Below are positions 8,545-17,919 of a DNA stretch of 64,000 nt, piece by piece. The notes under the pieces were generated by a model. The model was given only the letters and a program-made list of their open reading frames with translations. It did no database searches and had not been told where the DNA came from. Source of the stretch: Bacteroides sp. M10 (lineage in GTDB: Bacteria; Bacteroidota; Bacteroidia; Bacteroidales; Bacteroidaceae); the NCBI RefSeq assembly GCF_014334015.1, contig NZ_CP060488.1, forward strand, positions 3,430,501 to 3,494,500. The letters are read 5' to 3'. The position numbers and the translations under genes were made by a program. Numbering within the stretch: position 1 is the first letter of the stretch; every line of letters begins with the position of its first letter.

Positions 8545-8663
8545 TGATATCGGTAGCTTAACAGATGTATACCTGCTTGATAGAATAAAGATAAAGGTAC
8601 CTTAATAGAGTTGTGCTTACTTGCGTAAGTCTATAAACCTGGCATTCAAAATCATTTCCACAT
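8545..8663. other. Non-coding tail of the 22-bp array
   Basis: No gene is visible. It contains further short palindromes, AAGGTACCTT near 8594-8603 and ACTTGCGTAAGT at 8619-8630. TAGCTTAA at 8554 echoes the copy at 6007. The stop codon of the downstream minus-strand gene lies at the right edge. No clear terminator for that gene was found. Confidence 0.5.
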
Positions 8664-11315
8664 TTATCTGTTGTTTATTGTCTGTATGATTCGGCATACC
8701 TTTCCGTTTTTATCCACACCTTCTATGGTTATATCTTCCGGCGCAGTGCTGTCCGGAGTATAGTATTCGATGGTTGCTTTTCCATTAGTATCCAGTTGGA
8801 GGGTAGGATTCCAATAGATCGTACTTCGTAAATCCGAGCGTTGGTCATTCTTCTTTTCGGGCGTATCATAAGTAGGATGATAGAACTCGACCGAATCGCT
8901 ATACCCTAGTGGAGTGCACGTGATAATACCTTGTGCCGGTCTTGCCGGGATATCTTTGCCGTCTTTCAGCGTAATAACGATAGCACCTGCCGAACCGCGG
9001 GAACCTAAGATTGCTGCATCGGCACCGCGAAGAAGGCTCAAACTCGACATATCGCTGGTTTGTATCATGGTCAGGATGTCGTTATCGTCTTCATACACCA
9101 CGTCGTCAACAACAATGACAGGTTGCTCGGGATTGTTGCGGATATGTATTTCATTTCCATTTGTCACGCTAATGCCCGGAAGTCTGGTGACTGCATCAAA
9201 AGCTGTTTGTGCACCGAATCCTTCCAGTCTGTCCCCTTCGATCGTGTAGGTGTTGATACCTCCTGTATAGATACTTTCTGAACTGGCCTTTTTACGACTT
9301 CCAGTGACTACCACTTCTTTCAGATTGTACACTCTCATTCCACCTTCCATGTAATATTGGTCGCGGGTGTTGAGCAAATAATCTTCCATAAACGTTGCTG
9401 TTCCATCATGGAAAGGAGACTTGTGCGAAGTTGCCGGGTATTGAGGAGTGTCAATCACGATGTCCACTCCGGCAAATCCTCTTTTGGTACGTGCCTGAAC
9501 AAGGAAAGTCGTGCTATCTCTGAAAGATGTGTTCACGATAAACTCTCCTTTTTCGTCTGTGGTGGTAGTGGCGATGATGTTCTGTTTGGGAGCCAGAATA
9601 CAAATAGGTCCTTTCTTAACGTTACCTCCAAAGAAACCTTTGATACGTCCACTGATAGTTTGCCCCTTTTCCATATAGTTGGTGAGGTTCATTGAAGGTG
9701 CAGTCAGTACATTCTGGATATGGTGTCTGCGCCATCCGTGCGTCATCATCAGGAAGTCTACCGTGCGGAGAGTCCGGAGGTCTTGCTGCAAAAAATAATA
9801 TCCGGGATTTTCTACATATCCTTTTAAGTCGGAGGTTAATAGAAGATTCGATACGATATTGTCAGCAAGCGAATCCGGACGGATACTCTTTCTGTCGGTA
9901 ATGCTGACGGAGAAACTACCTTCTACCGGAGTACCGTTATCGTCTTTTGCTGAAATTTGCAGGGATACTTTTTCTCTTTTTCCGTATGTCGGCTTATCTG
10001 CAAGAATTTGCCATTGATGCGGATTCCGGTCGGGTATGAAAACCAGGCGTTCGCTAAGTGCGTTGCCCTGTTGGTCGATCAGCATGAAATGGGTGATGCC
10101 TGCGTTGAATAAACTGTCGTTCATTCTTCCAAAAGTCCTGTCGACACTGACTGGCTGCAGGATGACCAGCTTTCCACGAGTGTGCGCAATCAAGAATAAC
10201 TTTTGAGGCCACTCGGTAGCTTCTGTTTTCTGGATTTCGTAACGGATTTCCTTTTTATAATGTGTCATGGAAAGTGTGATCCCTTTTTCTTCTACAGCCG
10301 GGAGGTCGAATCGTTTACTAATACCGTCACCGGATTTGGCAATCACATAGTAAGAGTTTCCCACAGTCGGATTCAGTGTGAAAACTCCCATGCCGTCATG
10401 CTCCGAGCGGAAAGCTGTCAATGTGTCTCCGTTGGCATCGAACAGGAATCCTTCTATTGCTGTAGAAAAGCCATCCGATCCTTGAGCCTTGAAAGCTATA
10501 TTCTGATGAGCAACGGTCAGGAGAGCGCCCCCTTCAGGGAAGAACTTAACATCAAAGTCTTTTGTAAATGAAGGCAGATAGAAAGTCTTTTTATAAATGT
10601 ATTGGGGATCATCGAACTCTACTTCAATGTGGCGTGTGGCAATAGGCTTCAGATCCGGCAGGGAAATAGAAATCAACCCATTCTCATCTGTCTTTCTTTT
10701 ACCTTTATCTTTAATCTTTCCGTTTTCAATGTAGCGGTAGCGGATGGTTGTATTTCCGAAAGCCTCTTGAGTATTGCTGGTAAATCTTACCTTGGCTGTA
10801 TAATGTGATTCGTCTTCTTGCTGATACTCAATGTTTGAAACAATCGTATTATCAATCGAATTACCGATTTTCAGATTGCGTGAATAAAAGAATTCCGGTT
10901 CCTGATTAAGCATCCAGTTGCTATATCCCCGCAAATAATAATCACCTGCAGGGAGAGTGGGAGGGAGGGTGAAAGTATTATGAAAACCCAATGAATCTCT
11001 ACGAATCTTCTTACGTTCTACGATAGAGTCGGAACGGTTGACAAGTTCTGTAATGATGAAGTTGCTTTGTGTATTATCTTGATGTGTAACAGAGTTTACC
11101 AGATATCCCTTGAACCATATTTTTTCTCCTGCCCCATAAAAAGGCTTGTCCAGATGTAAGTAGAGTTTCTCCTGTGGGACTTTTTCCAGTAGATTAAAAT
11201 ATGCAATAATTGTATCTTGTACGTTTTGCCCCGACAATGGGGCAAAACAGAACAGTATTCCGAAAAAGAAAGCTATTAAGCCTCTATGGATAGAAAATGT
11301 AGTTTTGTTTTTCAT
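8664..11315 (-). CDS. Large exported protein with MG2 (alpha-2-macroglobulin-like) domain and C-terminal TonB plug domain
   Basis: 883 residues with an N-terminal signal (GLIAFFFGILFCFAPLSG). The region after residue 40 reads EKLYLHLDKPFYGAGEKIWFKGYL, the MG2 signature of alpha-2-macroglobulin-like proteins. A carboxypeptidase-regulatory-type beta-sandwich follows at about 560-630. From about 670 the protein has VYNLKEVVVTGSRKK and then a TonB-receptor plug domain (VTRLPGISV, PVIVVDDVVYED, LLRGADAAILGSRGSAGAIVITLK). No beta-barrel follows, so this is a barrel-less plug and not a transporter by itself. The ABC permease gene ends 23 bp upstream on the same strand, and the ATPase, permease and this gene probably form one unit. 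The function is unknown; a cell-surface or periplasmic role is inferred. Confidence 0.85.
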   Translation of the reverse strand: MKNKTTFSIHRGLIAFFFGILFCFAPLSGQNVQDTIIAYFNLLEKVPQEKLYLHLDKPFYGAGEKIWFKGYLVNSVTHQDNTQSNFIITELVNRSDSIVERKKIRRDSLGFHNTFTLPPTLPAGDYYLRGYSNWMLNQEPEFFYSRNLKIGNSIDNTIVSNIEYQQEDESHYTAKVRFTSNTQEAFGNTTIRYRYIENGKIKDKGKRKTDENGLISISLPDLKPIATRHIEVEFDDPQYIYKKTFYLPSFTKDFDVKFFPEGGALLTVAHQNIAFKAQGSDGFSTAIEGFLFDANGDTLTAFRSEHDGMGVFTLNPTVGNSYYVIAKSGDGISKRFDLPAVEEKGITLSMTHYKKEIRYEIQKTEATEWPQKLFLIAHTRGKLVILQPVSVDRTFGRMNDSLFNAGITHFMLIDQQGNALSERLVFIPDRNPHQWQILADKPTYGKREKVSLQISAKDDNGTPVEGSFSVSITDRKSIRPDSLADNIVSNLLLTSDLKGYVENPGYYFLQQDLRTLRTVDFLMMTHGWRRHHIQNVLTAPSMNLTNYMEKGQTISGRIKGFFGGNVKKGPICILAPKQNIIATTTTDEKGEFIVNTSFRDSTTFLVQARTKRGFAGVDIVIDTPQYPATSHKSPFHDGTATFMEDYLLNTRDQYYMEGGMRVYNLKEVVVTGSRKKASSESIYTGGINTYTIEGDRLEGFGAQTAFDAVTRLPGISVTNGNEIHIRNNPEQPVIVVDDVVYEDDNDILTMIQTSDMSSLSLLRGADAAILGSRGSAGAIVITLKDGKDIPARPAQGIITCTPLGYSDSVEFYHPTYDTPEKKNDQRSDLRSTIYWNPTLQLDTNGKATIEYYTPDSTAPEDITIEGVDKNGKVCRIIQTINNR

Positions 11316-11338
11316 ACGCTATGTGTTTGATTCTACAT

Positions 11339-12544
11339 CTATGATTTGTGCATCCAAATCGAAAGCACTTTCCTTTTTACTGCCAGTGTGTTAATCACCG
11401 ATACAACGATAAATAATAGAATACCCATACTGATTGCTGCCCATAATGATCCGGTTTCCAGTTGTGGGAATAGCAAGCGGATGCTGTCTATGTAATAACT
11501 GCGCAACCAGGAGACTAATCCGATGGATAATACAAGCACAATAACGTTCAATCCTACCGTGAGCAACTGATAAGGCAATGCTACCTTGTTGGGACTGTAT
11601 CCGATTAGTAATAGACTTTCCAGCTTGGTCGTATTCTTTTGTAAAAGCAGGAAGATGCTCAACATCAGTATATAGAATGAAAGGATACTGATAAATAAAC
11701 CCACTCCCAATACAATACCTACGATAAGACGGAGGAAATAAGTTGTTTTTCCGGCATCCAGCTTACCATCTTCCGTTTCATATCCTTTCTTCTGAAAATA
11801 ACTGGCGATGGCGGAATCTGCCGGATTGCTAACCTCGATAATCAACCGTGCCGGTTGGGCTTCTGCATTCGGTGCAAAATTCTCATTAGCCCATTTCATA
11901 AAGGACTGGGGAACAAGAATCGTATTCAGACGATTGGAAAAGCCGACAATGTTTCCTTTGTACTGTTCCACCCGTCCGTTGCCACGCATCATAATATCCA
12001 TTTGAATCAGACTCATTAACCCTTCCGATAGTTTGGGGAGGCTGCGGCTTTGCGCAAAACCGAAGTTGTAAAGGTTCAGATAGTTGCGCGGAATGATAAT
12101 GGGGATGGTATGTGTGTTTTCATCGAAATGCCATTTATCGAGTTTGATGTCGACAAACTCATCGGGAACAGACTCAAAAAACATATCTGTGGAAAGATGA
12201 ATACCGGCTTCCTTCATTCCCAATCCTGCTGAAACTTTGAATTGAGAAGGAGTGAAAGCTCCTATTGTTTTGGTAAACGGTTGCTTTTTCAGATCCGCAA
12301 TTTCTTCGGCAGAGAATGTATTACTCTTTCCTGCAAAAGAACCGAGAGCACTGATTTTCTTTGTAGCTATGATGAAATCCTTTTTCATAAAGCTGTCTCC
12401 TTCGGTGAATACCGGAATGACATCTTTATAAAACTGTACGCTAAGCAATACAATCATCATGCCGAATAGGTTGGCTAAAAAGAAACCGGCTAATTGACCG
12501 ATACTGATATGTTGGCGGAGAAGCTTCCAGACAAGGGTATTCAT
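11339..12544 (-). CDS. ABC transporter permease, FtsX/MacB-like
   Basis: 401 residues. One transmembrane helix lies at about residues 18-38 (LAGFFLANLFGMMIVLLSVQ), then a periplasmic domain of about 220 residues, then three C-terminal helices (about 270-300, 320-345 and 365-390). This is the four-helix plan of FtsX/MacB/LolC-type permeases, which work mechanically on envelope substrates instead of importing solutes. It is co-directional with the ATPase gene upstream (138-bp gap containing an inverted repeat) and the plug-domain protein downstream (23 bp). The substrate is not evident. Confidence 0.85.
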   Translation of the reverse strand: MNTLVWKLLRQHISIGQLAGFFLANLFGMMIVLLSVQFYKDVIPVFTEGDSFMKKDFIIATKKISALGSFAGKSNTFSAEEIADLKKQPFTKTIGAFTPSQFKVSAGLGMKEAGIHLSTDMFFESVPDEFVDIKLDKWHFDENTHTIPIIIPRNYLNLYNFGFAQSRSLPKLSEGLMSLIQMDIMMRGNGRVEQYKGNIVGFSNRLNTILVPQSFMKWANENFAPNAEAQPARLIIEVSNPADSAIASYFQKKGYETEDGKLDAGKTTYFLRLIVGIVLGVGLFISILSFYILMLSIFLLLQKNTTKLESLLLIGYSPNKVALPYQLLTVGLNVIVLVLSIGLVSWLRSYYIDSIRLLFPQLETGSLWAAISMGILLFIVVSVINTLAVKRKVLSIWMHKS

Positions 12545-12574
12545 TGTTTTATACTTAATAATTTTAATACGGAA

Positions 12575-12655
12575 TATTTAGGCACGGATTACACGGATTT
12601 CACGGTTTAAGATTTATAGGAAAACAGCGTAATCCGTGTAATCCGTGCCTAAATA
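12575..12655. repeat. Inverted repeat of the GGATTACACGGATT family, second copy
   Basis: The arms 12575-12599 and 12631-12655 match perfectly over 25 bp and share the GGCACGGATTACACGGATT core with the element at 3476-3583. It fills the gap between the ABC ATPase and permease genes, so it lies inside a probable operon. Confidence 0.88.
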
Positions 12656-12682
12656 CTTTATGATAATACATAGCCAATTCTT

Positions 12683-13327
12683 TTATAAGCTGAGAATATG
12701 TTGATAAGGCAGACCGATATGTTTACCGATGGAAGTGGCGATCACTCCGGCTCCTTGTGCCTTTGCTTCGGCGATGATAAGTTCACCCATGATGCGGCTG
12801 TTATCATCGTCCAGGTGGCTGATCGGTTCATCCAGAAATAAAAAGTCGAACGGCTGGCAGAGCGCCCGGATAAAGGCGACGCGCTGTTGCTGTCCGAAAG
12901 ATAGCTTGCCGGCTTTCACATTTATTTTATCTGCGATCCCCAGTTGTTCGAAGAACGATATGATTTCTTTTTTCTTTTTGCATCCGGTGAGGTTATTCTT
13001 CAATTGCACATTTTCAAGAGCGCTAAGTTCGGTGAAGATGCGTAAATCTTGAAAAAGCATACTTAGTGAATGCTTTCGCAGGTCGACCCATTGCTTCACG
13101 GAGTATGCTTTGATATTGGTTTCATCGAAATTAATAATCCCCTGATAGTCGTTGCGGTAGCCATAGATATAGCTGCACAACGAAGATTTGCCGGTGCCGG
13201 AAGCAGCTTCAATCAGATACATTTCTCCTTTCCGGAAGAAAAGATCCTGATGCCATACGTCCGAAGTCACCGAATTACGGTCAGCAAACACTTGGGGAAG
13301 TGTTTGCTGTAAGTGAATACTATTCAT
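12683..13327 (-). CDS. ABC transporter ATP-binding protein
   Basis: 214 residues, a single nucleotide-binding domain. Walker A is EAASGTGKSSL at about residues 38-48. The Q-loop is FQDLRIF near 92, the signature is the variant LSFGQQQR near 142 and Walker B is FLFLDEP near 161, followed by the D-loop SHLDDDN. It would pair with the FtsX-like permease downstream. It starts 20 bp after the DUF4836 lipoprotein gene on the same strand, so translation may be coupled within a longer transcript. Confidence 0.92.
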   Translation of the reverse strand: MNSIHLQQTLPQVFADRNSVTSDVWHQDLFFRKGEMYLIEAASGTGKSSLCSYIYGYRNDYQGIINFDETNIKAYSVKQWVDLRKHSLSMLFQDLRIFTELSALENVQLKNNLTGCKKKKEIISFFEQLGIADKINVKAGKLSFGQQQRVAFIRALCQPFDFLFLDEPISHLDDDNSRIMGELIIAEAKAQGAGVIATSIGKHIGLPYQHILSL

Positions 13328-13347
13328 ACCGTTGGTTTATACATTTA

Positions 13348-14895
13348 TTACATGCCGGCAAATTGCTTGGCAAAGTCTACAATTTGTTTGAGGGCATTTA
13401 CATCTTTGTCTTTCAGGCAGAGGTCGATCTCGCTGACTTCCCCTTCCGAACTCATGGACAGGTAAGAAACCTTGTTGGCCAGTTCGATATATGTCTTAGC
13501 TTCCTGTCCTCCGAAACCTGCTACCATTTTAACGATAGGCAGATCGAGGATTGCTTCGGCATTGATTGCTATAAATAGGCTCTTTCCCTTCATATCCGAT
13601 GCATAAGGAGCATCTTTGACTGATTTGTCGGCAGCTTTACCTACGTTTTTGTAGAGTAACTCATCATTGGTTGCATACATTTGTTTATCCTTGATGCCGA
13701 AGAATATATTCATGCCTCTTGTCTTGTAGACATATTCGTCTTTGCCAAGTTGCATGATATCTTCCCCTCTCTTCAATCCCAATGATTCCTTGTTCTTGTA
13801 AATCATTTCAAGAGCATTGCCGTTCTTCACGTCAGCGTACATCATGAAAGTGGGAGCACTGCTCATCGTTACGTTGATTAATCCTGCAGAAATATCACCA
13901 TTGAACGAGCTGAACAACTCTTTTACTTCGTCTGCCTTAGCGATAGATACTGTGTTGCGGAATTCCTTGTTTTCGCTCAACAGGTTATACAGTTCGCCTC
14001 CTTTTACGCCTACGTTGAAGAACATCAGGGTAGAAGCCGGGAAGTATTTAACGAAAGTATTGTTCGCTTTTCCAACAGATTCCATTTGTTTTTTCAGGAG
14101 AGCTTTCACTGCTTCGTTTTCAGTATAGTTTTCTGTTTTGAGGGCAATCTTTCCTTTTTCAAAGTTCAGTCCTCCTATCAGAGTGATGTCTTCCGCTTTC
14201 ACTTCGGTAGGTAATCCCATGGTTATCTGATCGCGGTAGGTTGAAGGAATAGCTGTCATGGAAGCAAAGAAGTTAATATCACTTTTCTGTTTCTCCATTT
14301 TCTGGAAAGCTCCTGATTTCACGATACTATTGCTTGCTGTCTGTTTCAACAAATTAGTAATGGCTTCTTTGGCTTTATCAGTTTGAGTTGTTCCGCTGAC
14401 ATTGACTACCAATATAGTAGAACTATTGAAAACAAGCAAACCGCTGTTCATCGTTGTAAAACTGTAACCGTCAGCTTCGCCTACCGGTTGACAGATCTGT
14501 TCTTTTGCCATCACGTCGAGTGATGCATGTAATTTATCTTCATTGTTCACTTTACCTACAACAGTGGGATAAGGGAAAGAAGATGAAGAGAACACATAGA
14601 ATGGAGATTCAACATCGATTCCCGATTCGCCCGGATTCTTCATAACCTTTTCCAGTTGTTGGAATGTGGCCGCATTCATTCCGCTTTTCAGTGCTTCCAG
14701 TACTTTTTGTTTAGCAGCTTCATTCTCTTTATCATCCAATCCCGCTTTGCTTGCGAGGGATTTAAGATTGATAGAGGCAACTACCGAAGCGTCAGCCGGT
14801 ATCACATTTGTATATTCCGATGTTTTGGAACATGCTGCCAGAAAAACAATCAGTACTGCCAGTACCGAGAGTCGTGAAATCGTTTTCTTTGCCAT
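13348..14895 (-). CDS. DUF4836 family lipoprotein
   Basis: The start is set at the ATG of MAKKTISRL (14893-14895). The longer reading adds 14 residues in front of an obvious lipoprotein signal, VLIVFLAACSK, with the lipobox cysteine at about residue 23. The mature part of about 490 residues opens with TNVIPADASVVASINLKSLASKAG, the hallmark of the DUF4836 family, which is common in Bacteroidales and has no known function. It has no transmembrane helix after the lipobox. It lies 51 bp after rsmE and 20 bp before the ABC ATPase, so its context suggests envelope maintenance. Confidence 0.85.
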   Translation of the reverse strand: MAKKTISRLSVLAVLIVFLAACSKTSEYTNVIPADASVVASINLKSLASKAGLDDKENEAAKQKVLEALKSGMNAATFQQLEKVMKNPGESGIDVESPFYVFSSSSFPYPTVVGKVNNEDKLHASLDVMAKEQICQPVGEADGYSFTTMNSGLLVFNSSTILVVNVSGTTQTDKAKEAITNLLKQTASNSIVKSGAFQKMEKQKSDINFFASMTAIPSTYRDQITMGLPTEVKAEDITLIGGLNFEKGKIALKTENYTENEAVKALLKKQMESVGKANNTFVKYFPASTLMFFNVGVKGGELYNLLSENKEFRNTVSIAKADEVKELFSSFNGDISAGLINVTMSSAPTFMMYADVKNGNALEMIYKNKESLGLKRGEDIMQLGKDEYVYKTRGMNIFFGIKDKQMYATNDELLYKNVGKAADKSVKDAPYASDMKGKSLFIAINAEAILDLPIVKMVAGFGGQEAKTYIELANKVSYLSMSSEGEVSEIDLCLKDKDVNALKQIVDFAKQFAGM

Positions 14896-14946
14896 ACTTA
14901 TGTTATTTAAAAGTGGTATAATCATTGATTCAGACATTTACTGCTG

Positions 14947-15645
14947 TTATTGATTTTGCAGATTCAGCGTGTGGCAGGCCACCAATGCCGCTGTTTCTGT
15001 ACGGAGCCGTGATTTGCCGAGACTAATCGGTACGAATCCCCGTTCGATGGCCTTCTTCACTTCTTCTTCACTGAAATCTCCCTCGGGACCTATCAGAACA
15101 AGGGCGTCTTCTCCTGGTTTCAGAACATTCTTCAATAGAGGTTTCTCCCCTTCGTAACAGTGGGCGATAAACTTCTGTCCTTTAAACTCCTGCCTGATGA
15201 ACTGATCGAACTCGATCATTTCGTTCAACTTTGGCAGTCGTGCCTTGAGAGATTGTTTGATGGCTGATATCAGAATCTTTTCAATCCGTTCGGTCTTGAT
15301 GACTTTACGTTCCGAGAAACGGCAGTTGAGGAAAGTCAGTTCGTCAAAACCTATTTCGGTAGCTTTCTCTGCAAACCATTCGTTGCGGTCCATATTCTTC
15401 GTCGGTGCCATGGCAATGTGTAAATGGCACGGCCATAACGGTTCCTGAAAAATGGTTTCTTTGATGTTTACGAAACAACGTTTGTTGGTTGCAACAGTAA
15501 TTTCAGCTTTGTAGAAGTTACCCTTACCGTCGGTAAGCGTGATTTCGTCTCCGATACTTAGCCGCAGAACACGGATGCAGTGTTGCGCTTCCTCTTCGGG
15601 AAGCTCGTTGCTTTTCTGTATATCTGGAGTATAAAATACGTGCAT
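14947..15645 (-). CDS. rsmE: 16S rRNA (uracil(1498)-N(3))-methyltransferase
   Basis: RsmE methylates N3 of U1498 in 16S rRNA using S-adenosylmethionine. The 232 residues have the family layout: an N-terminal PUA-like domain (EEAQHCIRVLRLSIGDEI) and a C-terminal SPOUT knot with VLIGPEGDFSEEEV near residue 183 and SLGKSRLRTETA near 210. The gene follows the DUF151 gene by 8 bp and sits in a tight minus-strand run. Confidence 0.95.
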   Translation of the reverse strand: MHVFYTPDIQKSNELPEEEAQHCIRVLRLSIGDEITLTDGKGNFYKAEITVATNKRCFVNIKETIFQEPLWPCHLHIAMAPTKNMDRNEWFAEKATEIGFDELTFLNCRFSERKVIKTERIEKILISAIKQSLKARLPKLNEMIEFDQFIRQEFKGQKFIAHCYEGEKPLLKNVLKPGEDALVLIGPEGDFSEEEVKKAIERGFVPISLGKSRLRTETAALVACHTLNLQNQ

Positions 15646-15653
15646 AATATTAT

Positions 15654-16247
15654 TTACTGATTTTTATTTCTTGAATTGATTTGATCGCGTATCTGCGCGG
15701 CTAACTCGTAATTCTCATCTTTAATAGCCTGTTCCAGTGCTTCTTCAAGCGTTCTGGAAGTAGCACCGGGCAAATCATGTTCTTCTTCAGCCCCTTCGTC
15801 GTTGTCCGTTTCTTCAGAACGGTTTCTTTCTTCTGACGACATGTGAAGACATTCCTGTTCAAGAATAGATTCATAAATAAGAATCGGGCAGTCGGCACGC
15901 ACTGCCAGGGCAACTGCGTCTGAAGTCCGTGCGTCAATGCGTATAATCTCTTCGTCTTTTTTGAGGTAAATATAGGAGTAGAAAATACCATCCTTTGCTT
16001 TGTAAATTAATACACGTATCAGGCTGGCTCCCAGTATAGTAAGACTTGTTATAAATAAATCATGTGTCAACGGACGGGGAGTTTTCACTCCTTTCAGATA
16101 TAAAGCGGTAGCCTGGGCTTCCGCCGGACCGATGATGATAGGCAGTTGCCTTTCACCGTCCACTTCGCCTAATAGCATAGCAAACGCGCCTACTTGCGCC
16201 TGGCTGTTCGTGATATTTATAACTTGTAATTCTACCTTTTTGTCCAT
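15654..16247 (-). CDS. DUF151 bifunctional nuclease family protein with C-terminal UVR domain
   Basis: 197 residues. The N-terminal 135 residues are a DUF151 domain (LPIIIGPAEAQATAL near 33, RTSDAVALAVR near 107). Plant homologues have been reported as bifunctional nucleases, but the bacterial role is unclear. A linker rich in E and D (about 145-165) leads to a UVR motif (LEEALEQAIKDENYELAAQI) at about 167-190, the interaction motif found in UvrB and UvrC. The gene is 13 bp after the permease gene and 8 bp before rsmE. Confidence 0.9.
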   Translation of the reverse strand: MDKKVELQVINITNSQAQVGAFAMLLGEVDGERQLPIIIGPAEAQATALYLKGVKTPRPLTHDLFITSLTILGASLIRVLIYKAKDGIFYSYIYLKKDEEIIRIDARTSDAVALAVRADCPILIYESILEQECLHMSSEERNRSEETDNDEGAEEEHDLPGATSRTLEEALEQAIKDENYELAAQIRDQINSRNKNQ

Positions 16248-16260
16248 CGTTCTCTTTTAC

Positions 16261-17511
16261 TTAATTTGTTTTACTCTCCTGCTGGTGTTTGTACTTGAAT
16301 ACCAAGGCAAACAGAATGCCGATTACCAGCGCATAAGCGGCAAAGATCAGCCAAATGTTCATCCATTCGCGACTCACCAGTCTGCCGTCGGCATATACAG
16401 AGAATGCATCAACTACCGCACCGCTGGCATATCCGCCCATGATGGCTCCCAATCCGTTAGTCATCATAAAGAACAAGCCCTGTGCACTGGCACGGATAGA
16501 AGATTTGGCTTCTTGTTCAACAAACAACGAACCGGAAATGTTGAAGAAATCAAAAGCCATACCATAAACAATCATGGAAAGGATCAGCATCCATAGTCCT
16601 GATCCCGGATCTCCAAAACCGAACAGGCCGAACCGGAACACCCAAGCGAACATACTGATTAGCATGACTTGTTTGATTCCGAAATGACGCAGGAAGAAAG
16701 GTATGGCAAGAATAAACAATGTTTCGGACATCTGTGAAATGGATAACAGGATGACTGAATGTTTCACTCCGAAAGAATCTGCATATTCAGGGATGCTGGC
16801 AAAACTGCTTAGGAAAAGGTCGCCGTAAGTATTCGTAATCTGCAATGCTGCACCTAGAAGCATGGAGAAAAGGAAGAAAATAGCCATTTTCTTTTTCTTG
16901 AATAACACCAGCGCATCCAGTCCGAAAGCGGAGAGCCATGATTTGTTTTCAGATTTAGCCGGTCGACAGGCCGGGAGGGTAAATGAATAAAGTCCGAGTA
17001 GCAATGCGGAAGCACCGCCTACATAAAGTTGCGCACTTGAATTCTTGAATCCGGTAAGGTCGACAGCCCACATGGCACAAATAAAACCGATTGTTCCCCA
17101 TACGCGGATAGGAGGGAAGTCTTTAATCAGGTCACATTTGTATTGTTCCAGTGCGTTGTACGATACCGTGTTGGCGAGGGATAAGGTGGGCATATATACC
17201 AACAGGTTGAGTAACATGGCCCAATACATCTGGTCGTATCCCGTTGCGGTGGAAGCGTAGAAGAGACATCCTGCTCCTGCAATATGGCAAAGTCCGTATA
17301 AACGTTCTGCATTAAACCATTTATCGGCAATAATACCGATAATACCCGGCATTACCAAAGAGGCAATCCCCATGGTGGCGAAAATGGCTCCGATTTGTCC
17401 TCCTTCAAAATGGAGTTCTCTTCCCATATAGCCACCTAGTGATATTAACCATGACCCCCATACAAAGAATTGCAGGAAGTTCATAATAATCAAACGAACT
17501 TTTATACTCAT
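16261..17511 (-). CDS. Nucleoside permease, MFS (NupG-like nucleoside:H+ symporter family)
   Basis: 416 residues with about twelve hydrophobic segments. The N-terminus (NFLQFFVWGSWLISLGGYM) and the GIIADKWFNAERLY loop are typical of NupG/XapB-type symporters in Bacteroidetes. It imports nucleosides with protons across the inner membrane; exact specificity cannot be read. It heads the run MFS, DUF151, rsmE, DUF4836 and has a promoter box at 17554-17561. Confidence 0.88.
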   Translation of the reverse strand: MSIKVRLIIMNFLQFFVWGSWLISLGGYMGRELHFEGGQIGAIFATMGIASLVMPGIIGIIADKWFNAERLYGLCHIAGAGCLFYASTATGYDQMYWAMLLNLLVYMPTLSLANTVSYNALEQYKCDLIKDFPPIRVWGTIGFICAMWAVDLTGFKNSSAQLYVGGASALLLGLYSFTLPACRPAKSENKSWLSAFGLDALVLFKKKKMAIFFLFSMLLGAALQITNTYGDLFLSSFASIPEYADSFGVKHSVILLSISQMSETLFILAIPFFLRHFGIKQVMLISMFAWVFRFGLFGFGDPGSGLWMLILSMIVYGMAFDFFNISGSLFVEQEAKSSIRASAQGLFFMMTNGLGAIMGGYASGAVVDAFSVYADGRLVSREWMNIWLIFAAYALVIGILFALVFKYKHQQESKTN

Positions 17512-17553
17512 GACTTTTTTAATTTGTGTTTCTCTTCACATTCATAAACCTTG

Positions 17554-17561
17554 CAAATATA
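17554..17561 (-). promoter_or_regulatory. Promoter -7 box of the nucleoside permease operon
   Basis: The minus strand reads TATATTTG (TAnnTTTG), 43 bp before the permease start codon. No clear TTTG lies at -33, so the promoter may be weak or activator-dependent. Confidence 0.55.
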
Positions 17562-17671
17562 ATATTTTCGTTGAATAGGTGGATAAGTAATTTGATAAAA
17601 AGGGGATAAAAATGGCATAAATGCGAAGAAAAGATGAGATTTGGGTGTGAAAAAACAAATGGAGGGGGTAC

Positions 17672-17741
17672 AAAAAAAAGAAGGCTATCTATCCCAGACA
17701 GCCAATCTTTGTTAACCTTAAATCTAATACCATGAAAAACA
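17672..17741 (-). ncRNA. Candidate small RNA of about 70 nt with its own promoter and terminator
   Basis: The minus strand has TATCTTTG at 17747-17754, with TATG 19 bp upstream as a near -33 element, giving a start near 17740. About 38 nt later comes a terminator hairpin: GGCTGTCT (17696-17703) pairs with the segment at 17683-17690, followed by a run of eight T with one interruption. Between them lies a 14-codon frame (ATG GTA TTA ... TAG), so it could encode a leader peptide instead. A 7-bp dyad, TTATGTT/AACATAA at 17761-17778, overlaps the -33 region and could be an operator. The unit stands alone between converging untranslated ends. Confidence 0.55.
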
Positions 17742-17746
17742 CAGTG

Positions 17747-17754
17747 CAAAGATA
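17747..17754 (-). promoter_or_regulatory. Promoter -7 box of the candidate small RNA
   Basis: TATCTTTG on the minus strand, a perfect TAnnTTTG match. The segment at 17711-17754 (TTAACCTTAAATCTAATACC and what follows) looks like a sequence I believe recurs in Bacteroides genomes; that recollection is unverified. Confidence 0.55.
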
Positions 17755-17761
17755 TAGGGTT

Positions 17762-17919
17762 TATGTTATACAACATAATGTTTTCTCGAAAATCTTCTGT
17801 TTGTTAACTCTAATTAACTTTGAATCTTCCGTTTTTCTGTTACTGCCCTCTCTAATCAGCCATACTTCCGGAGAAATGCCTGATATCCGAATGGAAACTT
17901 GGCTCCGGCAGCTTGCCGG
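17762..17919. other. Non-coding gap upstream of the small RNA
   Basis: Together with 17562-17671 this forms the stretch of about 400 bp between two minus-strand genes. A short hairpin, CCGGCA/TGCCGG at about 17905-17919, lies right after the methyltransferase stop, but no T-tract follows. The 66-codon plus-strand frame here has no recognisable features and is treated as spurious. Confidence 0.5.
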
